Assembly (NCBI RefSeq): GCF_005239135.1 | Contig: NZ_QKNX01000005.1 | Coordinates: 148,056 to 212,055 of the forward strand | Length of the DNA: 64,000 bases | DNA from: Natronomonas salsuginis | GTDB taxonomy: Archaea; Halobacteriota; Halobacteria; Halobacteriales; Haloarculaceae | Direction of reading: 5' to 3' | Shown: piece after piece, positions 18,399 through 26,631 of the stretch | How positions within the stretch are numbered: the stretch's first letter is position 1 | Layout: each line of letters opens with the position of its first letter | The notes under the pieces: model-generated | What the model was told of the DNA's origin: nothing | The model's input: the letters and a program-made list of their open reading frames with translations, nothing else | Database searches by the model: none | Made by a program: the position numbers and the translations under genes

Positions 18399-18433
18399 TC
18401 CACAGGAAGCCACGGGCCACCGCGCCCGTGGTA
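18399..18433 (+). ncRNA. Right end of TnpB element, putative guide-RNA 3' part
   Basis: A strong hairpin (CCACGGGC...GCCCGTGG) lies directly after the TnpB stop, followed by TAGTTCAC. In IS200/IS605-type elements this end forms the scaffold of the omega RNA, and the guide is read from the flanking sequence. Boundaries are approximate. Confidence 0.45.
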
Positions 18434-18997
18434 GTTCACGCTGATGCGCTCCTGTTGATCGACGCAATAGAACGCCACGATCCGACCCGCATGAACACCT
18501 TGGAGACGGAGACCCTCATCGACCTTTACACGCTACTCTCGGACGTGCAACGTGGCGCGAACGACCTTCGGAAAGACATCGCCGGCAGCCTCCTTGATCG
18601 CGTCCATCACGACCAGCCAGTTCATGCCCAGTGCGGCTCCGTCCAGCGAACTTCTCGCCGCTCGAACTCACTGAAGGACGATACAGAGGTCCTCGCCGCG
18701 GTGGAGGATGCCGGTATCGATCGGGATCGTGTACTCGGCGTTGACCCGGACAAGGTCGATGACGCACTTGACGTGACTGACCGCCACGAGCAGGACGTCT
18801 ACGACATTGACGAGCGGGCGTACGTCAGGAAGGCCGACGTCAACGAGGACGTGAAAGCGACGTGATTGCAGGGATTGAAGGACCGACTCGCGACCACTGA
18901 AAGCGAGGAGGCGGATGTCCTCCGTAGCGAGATTGAGGACTTGGAAGAGCGGATCGACGAACTCACGAGCTTTCGTACTGGTTCCGAGGTGCAGTGA
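18434..18997 (+). pseudogene. Coiled-coil-rich haloarchaeal plasmid protein, nonsense-interrupted
   Basis: A frame open from the TnpB end reads ADALLLIDAIERHDPTRMNT, LIDLYTLLSDVQRGANDLRK and LGVDPDKVDDALDVTDRHEQ, with VRKADVNEDVKAT then TGA at 18863-18865. It continues in frame as LQGLKDRLATTESEEADVLR and IEDLEERIDELTSFRTG to 18997. The C-terminal part is strongly helical. The gene appears to lack its start, probably removed by the TnpB insertion, and has one internal stop (CGA to TGA type). Function unknown. Confidence 0.6.
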
Positions 18998-19089
18998 GGA
19001 ATGACGAGTATCGCTGCCGGGTAACGCTCGCAGCAGATCCGGCGGCGACAGCTTCTCAATCGAACATTCCTAGCTGACTGCGAGTCCGA

Positions 19090-19758
19090 TCAGTCGAGGC
19101 GATCAAGCGAGCCATAGAGCTCCTCGTTCTGAATGTGGGTGCAGAACTGCGCGCAGAGCCGACAGCAGTTCGCGGCATCGCTGAACGTCCGGACACCGGC
19201 GTCCCAACGTGCGTGGACGGCGCCAAGCATTGCACTTCGAACCGATGGTTCGGTCGCGACCATGACCCGCCGTGTGCGCTCTGGTGGCGTCGCGTCGGTT
19301 GCCGGCCCCTGCATTCCAGCTGTCGACAGAATATCCTCGAGGACGCTGCCGATCTCGATTCCAACACCGAGATTATCGCCGACCTGTGGGGCGATGAAAA
19401 TCGTTGCATTACTCGCCTGCGCAAAGGCGATACTCTGTGTGGCAGCATCCATCTTGTCGAGCGGGATTCCCACGTCGATCGCGAGGAAGGCATTGAAGCC
19501 ACGATCGCGGAGACAATCCCGCGTTTCCTGGAGGAGCCGCAAGACATCATCTTCGGCGTACTCGCCGCTGGTCTCGTCCCACGTCGCAAACGACGGGGCA
19601 TCGGTTTTGATATCGGCGTCCGCCGGCAGCAGCGCGTCGACATCGAACGTCCGGTATGGGCCCATCAAATAGACGAGAAACTGTTCCCGCTGGACTGGAG
19701 CGAGCGCAGCTGAATCACCGGCGGCACGGGGGAGGTTGTCGATAATCCGTTGCCGCAT
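19090..19758 (-). CDS. Nucleoside 2-deoxyribosyltransferase-like (TIR-like fold) protein
   Basis: A 222-residue protein with MGPYRTF near the N-terminus (residues ~32-38) and a central pattern AATQSIAFAQASNATIFIAP, then GVGIEIGSVLEDI with a Glu at the place of the catalytic Glu of nucleoside deoxyribosyltransferases. The C-terminal part has a Cys-rich tail (ANCCRLCAQFC). The family breaks or exchanges N-glycosidic bonds of nucleosides or NAD-like molecules. That role here is inferred from fold-level motifs, not proven. It is divergent from an HTH regulator gene with a 112-bp promoter gap. A defence role is possible because such folds act in NAD depletion. Confidence 0.6.
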   Translation of the reverse strand: MRQRIIDNLPRAAGDSAALAPVQREQFLVYLMGPYRTFDVDALLPADADIKTDAPSFATWDETSGEYAEDDVLRLLQETRDCLRDRGFNAFLAIDVGIPLDKMDAATQSIAFAQASNATIFIAPQVGDNLGVGIEIGSVLEDILSTAGMQGPATDATPPERTRRVMVATEPSVRSAMLGAVHARWDAGVRTFSDAANCCRLCAQFCTHIQNEELYGSLDRLD

Positions 19759-19870
19759 TCGACTCGTCGATTCGGAACGGCAGTGTATAAATATCGGTGT
19801 TTTCAGGAATATTCTAGTCGAGAACGACTAAGTACGTGGCGTCCCAACGTAGGACCTGAGGCACCCTCAG

Positions 19871-20263
19871 ATGTCTGAAACCAATCACCAGCCAACAGAG
19901 GAGGTTCGCCAGCCGGAGCCACCTCTTCCCGAAGATAGCGGGCTGACGCTCGAGGAGTACCTCGCGATGCAACAGGCGATCGGTCACCCGACGCGGTTCC
20001 GGATCCTCCGCACGCTCGTCGCCAACGACGAGCTGAGTGCTGCCGATCTCAAGGCCGCGGTCGATGTCGAATCCCACAATTTCCACTACCATCTCGACGA
20101 ACTGGTCGACGTCGGGCTCGTCGACAAGCGACAGCGACGGACCGCCGACAGCCAGGGCTTTTACACGTACTATCGGCCGACAGCGATGGGGCGCGGCATC
20201 CTCGAGCACGGCGTTGAGGAACTGATGCGCCGTGAACGCGAATTCAACGACGCTTATTCATGA
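19871..20263 (+). CDS. ArsR-like winged-helix transcriptional regulator
   Basis: A 130-residue regulator. The wHTH covers IGHPTRFRILRTLVANDELS, ADLKAAVDVESHNFHYHLDE and LVDVGLVDKRQ, followed by a YTYYRPTAMGRGILEHGVEE wing and helix. No metal-binding Cys are visible, so it is not a classic metal sensor. It is divergent from the deoxyribosyltransferase-like gene and probably controls that pair. The start is ATG 19871. Confidence 0.82.
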   Translation: MSETNHQPTEEVRQPEPPLPEDSGLTLEEYLAMQQAIGHPTRFRILRTLVANDELSAADLKAAVDVESHNFHYHLDELVDVGLVDKRQRRTADSQGFYTYYRPTAMGRGILEHGVEELMRREREFNDAYS

Positions 20264-20294
20264 TATCCTCCTCCGCGTTAGTCGCAGGAGGACG

Positions 20295-20738
20295 TCAACC
20301 GAGGGCACCAAACCCCTCGTTCCGCATTAGTTCAGCGACACGCTCGGGATGGTGAAACGCGGCGAGAAGGGCGAACTCTCGAGCGTCTGTTTTCGAGATC
20401 TCGTTCACTCCGAGCTGGTTGGCAACTGCATTTCGGAATTCGGCTTCCTGATCCGCTACTTTGTCTCGAACATGGATTTCGAGCCGCGTGTCGCGTTCGT
20501 CCCCGACGTTGTTTCGCCGAACAAAATACGGATATTCCTCGGTTGGAGAACCAGCTTCTGACTCTTCTGTGGTTCCTTGCGTCGGTGCAGTTGGGGGGGC
20601 CTGTTCCGCCGGTTTCGATTTGGGCTTTTCCTCCTCGGCCTGAGTCTCCGTTGTTTCGGCGGGAGCTTCGTCCTCTTCATCAGTTCCGTCGCTCCCGCCG
20701 AAATCAAGATTCCCCGAGCCGGATTTGAAATTACTCAT
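20295..20738 (-). CDS. ParA partner protein (plasmid partition, ParB-like role)
   Basis: A 147-residue protein. The first ~70 residues are disordered and rich in Glu, Pro and Thr. The second half is ordered: PYFVRRNNVGDERDTRLEIH, VADQEAEFRNAVANQLGVNE and FALLAAFHHPERVAELM. It overlaps the ParA gene by 4 bp (ATGA), so the two are translated together. By analogy with other haloarchaeal plasmids this second gene would bind the centromere and ParA. There is no ParB nuclease domain, so the DNA contact would be through the small C-terminal helical domain. Role inferred from operon position. Confidence 0.65.
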   Translation of the reverse strand: MSNFKSGSGNLDFGGSDGTDEEDEAPAETTETQAEEEKPKSKPAEQAPPTAPTQGTTEESEAGSPTEEYPYFVRRNNVGDERDTRLEIHVRDKVADQEAEFRNAVANQLGVNEISKTDAREFALLAAFHHPERVAELMRNEGFGALG

Positions 20739-21730
20739 GCGGTTGTCACCTCCGTTGTATCGGCCTCTCGTAGGTTGATGATCTTCTTTTCGTGATCCTG
20801 AATCTCGAGTTCCAGTACTGGGTCGACGTCGGCGTCGAACGTGTCGGTTGCAATGAACCAGGCAAGTTCATACAATTTCTGTAGCGTCTCTATTTCTCTG
20901 TCACGCACTCGTCGCTGGCCGGGTTCACTTACCATCTTACCATCCTTCTCGAAGGTTTTCCATCGCTCTTCGATCACCTTGAACGCCGATCCTCTGGCCT
21001 CCCACATGGCATCCATGAGACTTTCTCGATTCCCGATGGTGACGGGGGTGGCAAATGCCTCGGTGTCCTCGAACTGCTGCTGGTATTGCTGGTGGGCGTT
21101 CGTTTGACCAACACCTGACGGAACGACACAGGACAGTCCGATCTCGATATCCAATTGACTCTCCATGTTCCCGACGAGTTCCTCCAGTCCTTCCAAACTT
21201 AGATTCCCCTTCCCAGCTGGTTTGACGGGTGCGACGAGTGTCCGCAGTGCGAAAATGGCGTTATAGAGTAGATCCTCCGCTCGTGCATTTGGATCGATAA
21301 GGACGGCGTCATATTCCTCGTGTAGTTCCTGCTTGTTCCAGAGCAATTCATACAACAGCTCATACCGGGGATACTCTTCGCGGCTCATGTTCTGCATTCC
21401 CGTTTCGTAGGAGATTTTCTGCTCTAGGTTGGATGTAAAATCGCTGAGCATATCGTGGCTTGGGATGATATCGACGCCTTCAGCAGTTGTTTCGATGAGA
21501 TCGCGGAAGTCTCCGTCTGGCATGTCGAGAATGTGTTTGACCAGATTATCTGCTTCTGGATCACCCCGGCGCTCGCCGACATCGAAGAGACTGGTCAGAT
21601 TCCCTTCTTGTGGATCAAGATCCAGCACGAGGATATTCTGACCCATGCGCTTGAGCGCGACTGCGACATTGGCTGTCATTGTCGTCTTGTACGTTCCACC
21701 TGACTCCGAGTAAACCACGGCCGTAATCAT
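20735..21730 (-). CDS. parA: ParA-family partition ATPase
   Basis: A 331-residue ATPase for plasmid segregation. The deviant Walker A lies at residues ~8-17 (SESGGTYKTT), followed by VLDLDPQEGNLTSLFDVG and, near residue 140, VLIDPNARAEDLLYNA (Walker B region). The C-terminal part has a long charged helix. It starts 66 bp downstream of the 13-bp iteron array and overlaps its partner gene by 4 bp. The layout (iterons, parA, small partner) is a standard type I-like partition locus. A broken relative is at 10927-11249. Confidence 0.9.
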   Translation of the reverse strand: MITAVVYSESGGTYKTTMTANVAVALKRMGQNILVLDLDPQEGNLTSLFDVGERRGDPEADNLVKHILDMPDGDFRDLIETTAEGVDIIPSHDMLSDFTSNLEQKISYETGMQNMSREEYPRYELLYELLWNKQELHEEYDAVLIDPNARAEDLLYNAIFALRTLVAPVKPAGKGNLSLEGLEELVGNMESQLDIEIGLSCVVPSGVGQTNAHQQYQQQFEDTEAFATPVTIGNRESLMDAMWEARGSAFKVIEERWKTFEKDGKMVSEPGQRRVRDREIETLQKLYELAWFIATDTFDADVDPVLELEIQDHEKKIINLREADTTEVTTA

Positions 21731-21796
21731 ACGCCTCGTAATTTCACCTCCTATAGCATAAATCTGTGTCAGACATCTGTACCTTCTTTCCGTAGC

Positions 21797-21874
21797 AGAT
21801 AGCTGTAATAGATAGCTGTAATAGATAGCTGTAATAGATAGCTGTAGCAGATAGCTTTAATAGATAGCTGTAAT
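21797..21874. repeat. Six tandem 13-bp iterons upstream of parA
   Basis: Six head-to-tail copies of AGATAGCTGTAAT (two with one or two changes) lie 66 bp or more upstream of the parA start. Tandem short repeats before a parA operon are the usual form of a plasmid centromere (parS) and also serve autoregulation. Confidence 0.85.
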
Positions 21875-21913
21875 CATGGAAGTCTCGTGATTTTGTACAA
21901 CTTCATTTATTAC

Positions 21914-22018
21914 AGATAGTCGTTACAGATAACAATTACAGAATTCTGTGATAGATATCCGTGGCGAACTTGTGGGTATGCAGCTGGCATCCATCAAATT
22001 GTTACAGATAGCTGTTAC
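21914..22018. repeat. Diverged outlying iterons
   Basis: Two more tandem 13-bp units with the same AGATA...TTAC frame lie at 21914-21939 and a further one (AGATAGCTGTTAC) at 22006-22018. They extend the centromere-like region to about 220 bp. The stretch 21731-22100 holds no gene. Confidence 0.65.
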
Positions 22019-22100
22019 AGACGTTCATCATGGGCCAATAACAGATCGCGATTGATTCTCGGCTTGCAATTGTTTGATGAGGTGAGCCTCTCGTATTTCT

Positions 22101-22490
22101 CCTACCCACGAAGGCCGGTCTCGGCTCGTCCTATTATCAGGCCCCTCTGTCGGTGAGATCGTGGCCTACGAGTGGTCAATTGCAGATCAGGAACTCACCG
22201 GTGAGACGGCGACCCTCGAGGTGAACGAGCCCGGCGAATACACAGTTAGGTTGATAATCCGCAACGATGCCGGAGAGACGTCGACAGCAACCGCAACCCT
22301 GAGTGTCCAGACTGGCGATGAACCCGGGGCGACAGACGAGTCGGGCGAAGAGACGACCGCGACAGACGAGTCGGACGATGAACCGGCGCAGTCGTCCAGC
22401 CCACTCCTGACGTTCGGGCCGGCGTTCGCACTCCTCGTCTTGCTGGCTGCGGGGCTGATTGTCTGGCGACGACGTGGGGATGAGATGTGA
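22101..22490 (+). pseudogene. PKD-domain surface protein, C-terminal fragment
   Basis: The frame GEIVAYEWSIADQELTGETA, then VNEPGEYTVRLIIRNDAGET, is the end of a PKD domain. It is followed by an acidic Thr/Glu-rich stalk (about residues 50-78), one transmembrane helix (LLTFGPAFALLVLLAAGLIV) and WRRRGDEM, a typical anchor of haloarchaeal surface proteins. No signal peptide or start is present upstream, so it is a truncated gene. A GTG at 22161 could start a short product but would lack a signal. Confidence 0.65.
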
Positions 22491-22886
22491 CTGTTCGAAC
22501 GGGTCAGTTACCCACCACCGAACAGTCGTTGCCGATGCAGAGTGCGACGAAGTCGCGAGGGGAGACGGGGTCACGGTAATCCGGGTCGCGACGGGTGTTC
22601 AACGAATGTGTGAGGAGTCGGCGATGAGACGAGTCCTGCCACAGTATCCCCTGCTCTAGGGTCTCCCACCCCCGCCGCCACCACGGAGAGTGACCGTGTA
22701 GTCTGGATGCAAGAGCGCTCTGTGGAGCCCCCACAAGCCGAGAAGGATGAAGACCCCGGAAAAGAGCAGCCCTGGAGGGAGCACCCCACCGGCAGCCTCG
22801 TCTGCGAGACGCCTACGGAACAGGGAAGCAGTGGTTCGATCAATCCGGACGCTACGTGGCTCGTGTCCGGGGCCTCCCGACCCAGT
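22491..22886. other. Region between surface-protein fragment and carotenoid oxygenase
   Basis: No intact gene. On the minus strand the carotenoid oxygenase frame stays open after its stop codon for 76 codons, to TAG 22656-22658, and encodes one hydrophobic segment (GLLFSGVFILLGLWGLHRAL) followed by a glycine-rich tail. It has no ATG. It may be the end of a lost membrane protein, or a readthrough tail. Confidence 0.4.
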
Positions 22887-24365
22887 TCACGCAGGAGAGG
22901 CCGCCCGAAGTTCGGGGAAATACCGGCCGTGAAAATCAAAGGGGGCTGCGTGTGGCAGGGTGATACGCGCCCGCTCCGAGAACGTCTCGCCGTCGAGAAC
23001 GAGAAGGCGCGAGCGGTTTGCCGTCGTGTCGAGGGCAACCGTCAGGACGACGCCGTCGTCTTCGGCCTCGGCGTCGGGTGCGGGGACGAAAATCGGCTCG
23101 CCGAAGTACTCACCGCCCTCGTCGAAGGCCTTGAGAGCGCCGGTCCGGGTGTCGAGTTTGAGGATGCGCTGCGCCCACTCGGTGACCGGCGTGTCCATCC
23201 CCATCGCGTAGACGTACCGGTGGGGACGACACCACCGCGAGGGGGAGACGGTCGGCAGTGCAGTGCCATCCTCGGAGAGCAACTCACGGGAGACGGTCGG
23301 CTCGCCGATCCCGTAGCGCCGTCGACGCCCCGCAGACCCCAGGTCGACCGTGAAGCGTTCGATGCGCCCGGCGATGGCACTCAACTCGCCAGCCCGGAGG
23401 TGCTCCAGATACAGTGAATCGATCGTCGTCGCGTCCGGGACCGTTTCGAGATCGAAGACGAGTTCGCTCCCCTCGTTTCGCTCGAAGGCGTTGACGTGGT
23501 GGAACCCAAAGAGAGCGTCTGTCACCGGCTCTGCGACGACCGCACCACTCGTCCGGTCCAGGACGATGAGACGGGTGCCGCGGTCGGGTTCCCACTCGAA
23601 CTGTTCGATGAAGGGGGCCTGTCGACCCGGTTTGAGAAACCGCCGTGGATCGAGACGGAAGGGGAACTCCGTCAGCACGACGTAGTGTGGCGTCAGCGCG
23701 AAACTGTGCATGTATGCGGGTTTGTCGGTGTCGACACTCCCGATGTGTCGCCGCTTGCCCGCGGGCGTCGTCGCGTGGACGTGATACTGACTCCGGCGGC
23801 CAAACGCTGTCTCGACGTTGACCAGAACCCCTGAGGAGGGATCGCGCTTGAGATGTGCACACGACAGATGCCCGGCCAGGCCGTCGTCGTATTCGACGTG
23901 ACCGAGGGTGTCGAGGGTGTTCGGATCGAATCGAACTTTTCGCGGCGACTCGGTCAGGGCGACGTACTCGCCGTCGACCCGCTCGGCAATGATGTTCGTA
24001 TTGTCGTAGGGGTCGGTGAGAAACGCCGCTAACCGTGAGCGAAGCGTGGTCTCACCGGTCGCGAAGCCGCCCTCGAACTCGCCACGCCGGGCTGCGTCGT
24101 GGGCGTCCGTCCGGAGGAAGCGATTCCGGTAGTGGAGCCTGTCTTCGTCGGCCGGGCCGGCACCCGAGGCGGGGTCGAACGTGAACCGGTAGAGCATCGC
24201 GAACCCGTCGAACCAGTGATCGACGCTGGTACCCGTGGGGAAGGAGAAGGCTCCGGGGCCGTTACGAATGAGGCTGCCAGTCAGCCACGCGGGCAGGGAG
24301 CCCGTCACGGGGAGTGACGTGGCTGTCTCCTCGTGCAGCGAGTGGAAACCGGGGTGGGACGCCAT
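22887..24365 (-). CDS. Carotenoid cleavage oxygenase
   Basis: A 492-residue iron(II) oxygenase that cuts carotenoid chains, for example to retinal or apocarotenals. The four iron-binding His can be placed in GHLSCAHLKRD (~165), YMHSFALT (~217), GFHHVNAFE (~283) and DFHGRYFPE (~483). The family start motif PAWLTGSLIRNGPG and the VDHWFDGFAML stretch are present. Length is normal. It is isolated, transcribed away from the nearby transposase relic, and has GC-rich halophilic codons. A retinal-forming role would require a rhodopsin elsewhere; none is in the window. Confidence 0.9.
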   Translation of the reverse strand: MASHPGFHSLHEETATSLPVTGSLPAWLTGSLIRNGPGAFSFPTGTSVDHWFDGFAMLYRFTFDPASGAGPADEDRLHYRNRFLRTDAHDAARRGEFEGGFATGETTLRSRLAAFLTDPYDNTNIIAERVDGEYVALTESPRKVRFDPNTLDTLGHVEYDDGLAGHLSCAHLKRDPSSGVLVNVETAFGRRSQYHVHATTPAGKRRHIGSVDTDKPAYMHSFALTPHYVVLTEFPFRLDPRRFLKPGRQAPFIEQFEWEPDRGTRLIVLDRTSGAVVAEPVTDALFGFHHVNAFERNEGSELVFDLETVPDATTIDSLYLEHLRAGELSAIAGRIERFTVDLGSAGRRRRYGIGEPTVSRELLSEDGTALPTVSPSRWCRPHRYVYAMGMDTPVTEWAQRILKLDTRTGALKAFDEGGEYFGEPIFVPAPDAEAEDDGVVLTVALDTTANRSRLLVLDGETFSERARITLPHAAPFDFHGRYFPELRAASPA

Positions 24366-24562
24366 GACGGAGTGGACGGCTCGCGGACGCTAAGGCCTAA
24401 CGGCACTGGCGAGGGTGCGAGAAATCGAGAGGCTCGACAAATACACTCGCCCGGCCGGCGAGACAATACATCTAGCCACGTCGTCTGCAGGGAGCAACAG
24501 ACGTAGTGAGTGGGCTTGTGGTGAGAGGGTGCGTCGGGGTATGTGAGTGGACTGCTTCCACA

Positions 24563-25105
24563 GAAACTGTGCTGTGCGACCGTGAGTTTGACTCTTAACA
24601 GGTCTATCAGACGCTCTCAAACCTCGGCGTGAACTACCTGATTCCGAAGCGAATCAACAGCACCGAGCGGGAGGTCATCGAGACGATGGACGACGACGAG
24701 AAGGAGGTCGCCGTGGAAACAGCGTCCGTCCACGTCGAAGCTGGCAGCCACCAGATGCGGTTCGTGTACGTGCCATCGACGAAAGGTGAGGGGACGGCAG
24801 TCTTCACGACGAACCTCAGAGTTGGACCGGAGGAGGCAGAGACGGTCTGTCGGCGGTACAGCCGTCGTTGGCAGATCGAGAACGAGTACAAATCGATCAA
24901 GCATGACTTCCTCGCAAAAACCTCGTCGAAGGACTATCGCGTACGGCTGTTCTATTTCGTGTTCGCCGTCCTCCTCTACAACATCTGGCGGCTCACAGAT
25001 TTCCTGCTGAAAGCTGGCGTTGACGGCGAGATGAACTATACGCCCGTGCTGACCGCGGGCGAGTGTGTCGAACTCGTTGCCTCGGCGTTGATCCCGCCTG
25101 ACTAA
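24563..25105 (+). pseudogene. Transposase remnant, relative of the one at 8894
   Basis: Homology begins at ETVLCDREFDS, is interrupted by an in-frame TAA at 24595-24597, and continues with VYQTLSNLGVNYLIPKRINS, RRYSRRWQIENEYKSIKHDF and a complete C-terminus. The N-terminal two thirds are missing. It is very similar to the intact copy but has diverged, so it is an older insertion. Positions 24366-24562 before it show no gene. Confidence 0.85.
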
Positions 25106-25629
25106 CCGGCTGAGCTCTCGCTGAGTCCACCGCTTGGGAGTGGCAACACTATTCAGCAGCGCCAGAATCAACGCAATCTCTTACACTCACCCGACAGGTA
25201 CGACCACGAGGGGTCAAAGCCGATGCTTGATTGGTGAGAAGCACCACGAATCGACGGAGATTCTACCTAAAAATGGCCTATCCTCCGAAACTCTGGGTAT
25301 TCCAAACGGCTCAGTTTTAGTATAGCAGTATAAAGTTTACAGACACATATTCGAAGCTATTAGCACTGCTACCACCGGAATTCGGCGCTTCGAGCGAATA
25401 CTCGCTTGGCCATGATTACTCCAATAATCACGATCACTTTTACATACCCCGACGCCCTCGGGGAAGCACGAATGCTGCAACCGTCTCACGACGACGCTTC
25501 CCCCAGGAGACCGGGCTTCGAGTTTGCTGTAGTTTCACTCAGCTACGTCGAAGAACTGGTGGAATATAGCAGTTCGATATAGGACGAATGGCCTCAACCT
25601 ATATGCAGATGGAGCGTGAACGGTAACGT
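25106..25629. other. IS right flank and promoter region of the HTH/TumE-like operon
   Basis: 25106-25292 repeats the right flank of the IS at 8894. At about 25448-25466 there is a CCCCGA/TCGGGG hairpin. The inverted pair ATATAGG (25577-25583) and CCTATAT (25598-25604) lies 26 bp upstream of the next start and is a candidate operator for the HTH protein it encodes. No gene seen. Confidence 0.45.
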
Positions 25630-26169
25630 ATGATCGAGGACGAATCGAATTCCAAGAGTCTGATGGAGCGCCAGACCACGGGTGAAGACCGGGTGAGGAT
25701 GGCCGTCCGGCAGCTGTCGGAGCCGCGGACGGCTAACTGGATCGCTTCCGAAGCGGGCTGGTCACACGAGCCGACCAAGCGCGTCCTGGAACAACTTGTC
25801 GACGATGGTATCCTCCATCGTGACGAGAGCGGTACTCACACGACGTACTACCCTGATTACCGTCGTCAGGCGATGCAGGAGGCGATGCGCCTCCGGGATA
25901 GCGGGCACACTGTCGAGGAACTCACGGACCAGCTTGCGGAGATGAAGGCACAAATCCGCGACTGGGAGGACGAATTCGGCGTCGAGTCACCGAACCAGCT
26001 TCGCGGGACACTCGCCGACGAGGCCCTCGACGCCGATCAAGAAGACCGTCGGCGTGAGATCGCTCGTGAGTGGGAACATCTCCAACGGCGTATCAAAATT
26101 GTCGGGTTCGCTATCCGCGAGTGGGACTTCCTTGCTCCGACGACAGAGCCCGCAGAGGCCAGCAGCTAA
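25630..26169 (+). CDS. Winged-helix regulator, first gene of HTH/TumE-like module 1
   Basis: A 179-residue DNA-binding protein. The N-terminal wHTH spans DRVRMAVRQLSEPRTANWIA, SEAGWSHEPTKRVLEQLVDD and GILHRDESGTHTTYYPD. A long coiled coil follows: HTVEELTDQLAEMKAQIRDW, EDEFGVESPNQLRG, REWEHLQRRIKIVGFAIREW. The sequence family (DUF7342-like) is haloarchaeal. The paralogue at 39715 shares the same layout, including EFGV(D/E)SP, and is also followed after three bases by a TumE-like gene. It is likely the antitoxin or autorepressor of the pair. Confidence 0.75.
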   Translation: MIEDESNSKSLMERQTTGEDRVRMAVRQLSEPRTANWIASEAGWSHEPTKRVLEQLVDDGILHRDESGTHTTYYPDYRRQAMQEAMRLRDSGHTVEELTDQLAEMKAQIRDWEDEFGVESPNQLRGTLADEALDADQEDRRREIAREWEHLQRRIKIVGFAIREWDFLAPTTEPAEASS

Positions 26170-26172
26170 CGG

Positions 26173-26631
26173 ATGTCGGTCCCACATCCCGGTGGTGACC
26201 CGAACGCAAATCTCTACGCTCAGCTGAAGAGGGACGTCCTCGCCCGCGTGCCACAGATCACAGCCGTTGAGTACGTTCCTGACGATATCGAGGCCAAGCA
26301 GCTGCGAGCAATTTTCGATCCGGCTCGTCTTAACCCGCCGACAGGTCCTGACTTACCGAAACTGACGATTAAATGGTACCGACAGGACCCCCACGATTGG
26401 TTCCGTATCAACTACACCGACCCGAACACGGGCTTTCACGCTGGCTGGCACCAGGACGAGGACCATCCCGATCTTGGACGGACACATTTCCAGTACTCAG
26501 CTGACAATGAAGAGGATCGCTGGGGAATCAAGTTCGAACACGAGACGCCCTCCCTGATTCTCTGGAAGATCGTCGAAGACCTCCTCGAGGAAGTCCGTCC
26601 GAACTACCAATCCGGAAACGAGGAACTATGA
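26173..26631 (+). CDS. TumE-like (DUF6516-like) small protein, module 1
   Basis: A 152-residue protein starting three bases after the regulator stop. Its core, LTIKWYRQDPHDWFRINYTD, followed by GWHQDEDHPDLGRTHFQYSA, has the aromatic/His pattern of the TumE toxin family: a beta strand with an F-R/K-I/F-x-Y element, then W...H and a closing H-F/Y. The paralogue at 40306 keeps DDYKFHYTDTEAVNLRWGKH and LEHYHPPP. TumE proteins are toxins paired with an HTH antitoxin. I infer the same here, but the match is at motif level and no catalytic residue can be assigned. It overlaps the integrase gene by 4 bp. Confidence 0.55.
   Translation: MSVPHPGGDPNANLYAQLKRDVLARVPQITAVEYVPDDIEAKQLRAIFDPARLNPPTGPDLPKLTIKWYRQDPHDWFRINYTDPNTGFHAGWHQDEDHPDLGRTHFQYSADNEEDRWGIKFEHETPSLILWKIVEDLLEEVRPNYQSGNEEL

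Noticed and set aside
21797..21874. Tandem repeats considered as a CRISPR array
   Set aside because: The 13-bp units are directly adjacent without spacers and no cas gene is present; they are iterons.
24534..25105. Transposase remnant considered as a functional short ORF from 24629
   Set aside because: It lacks two catalytic acidic residues and an in-frame stop precedes it.
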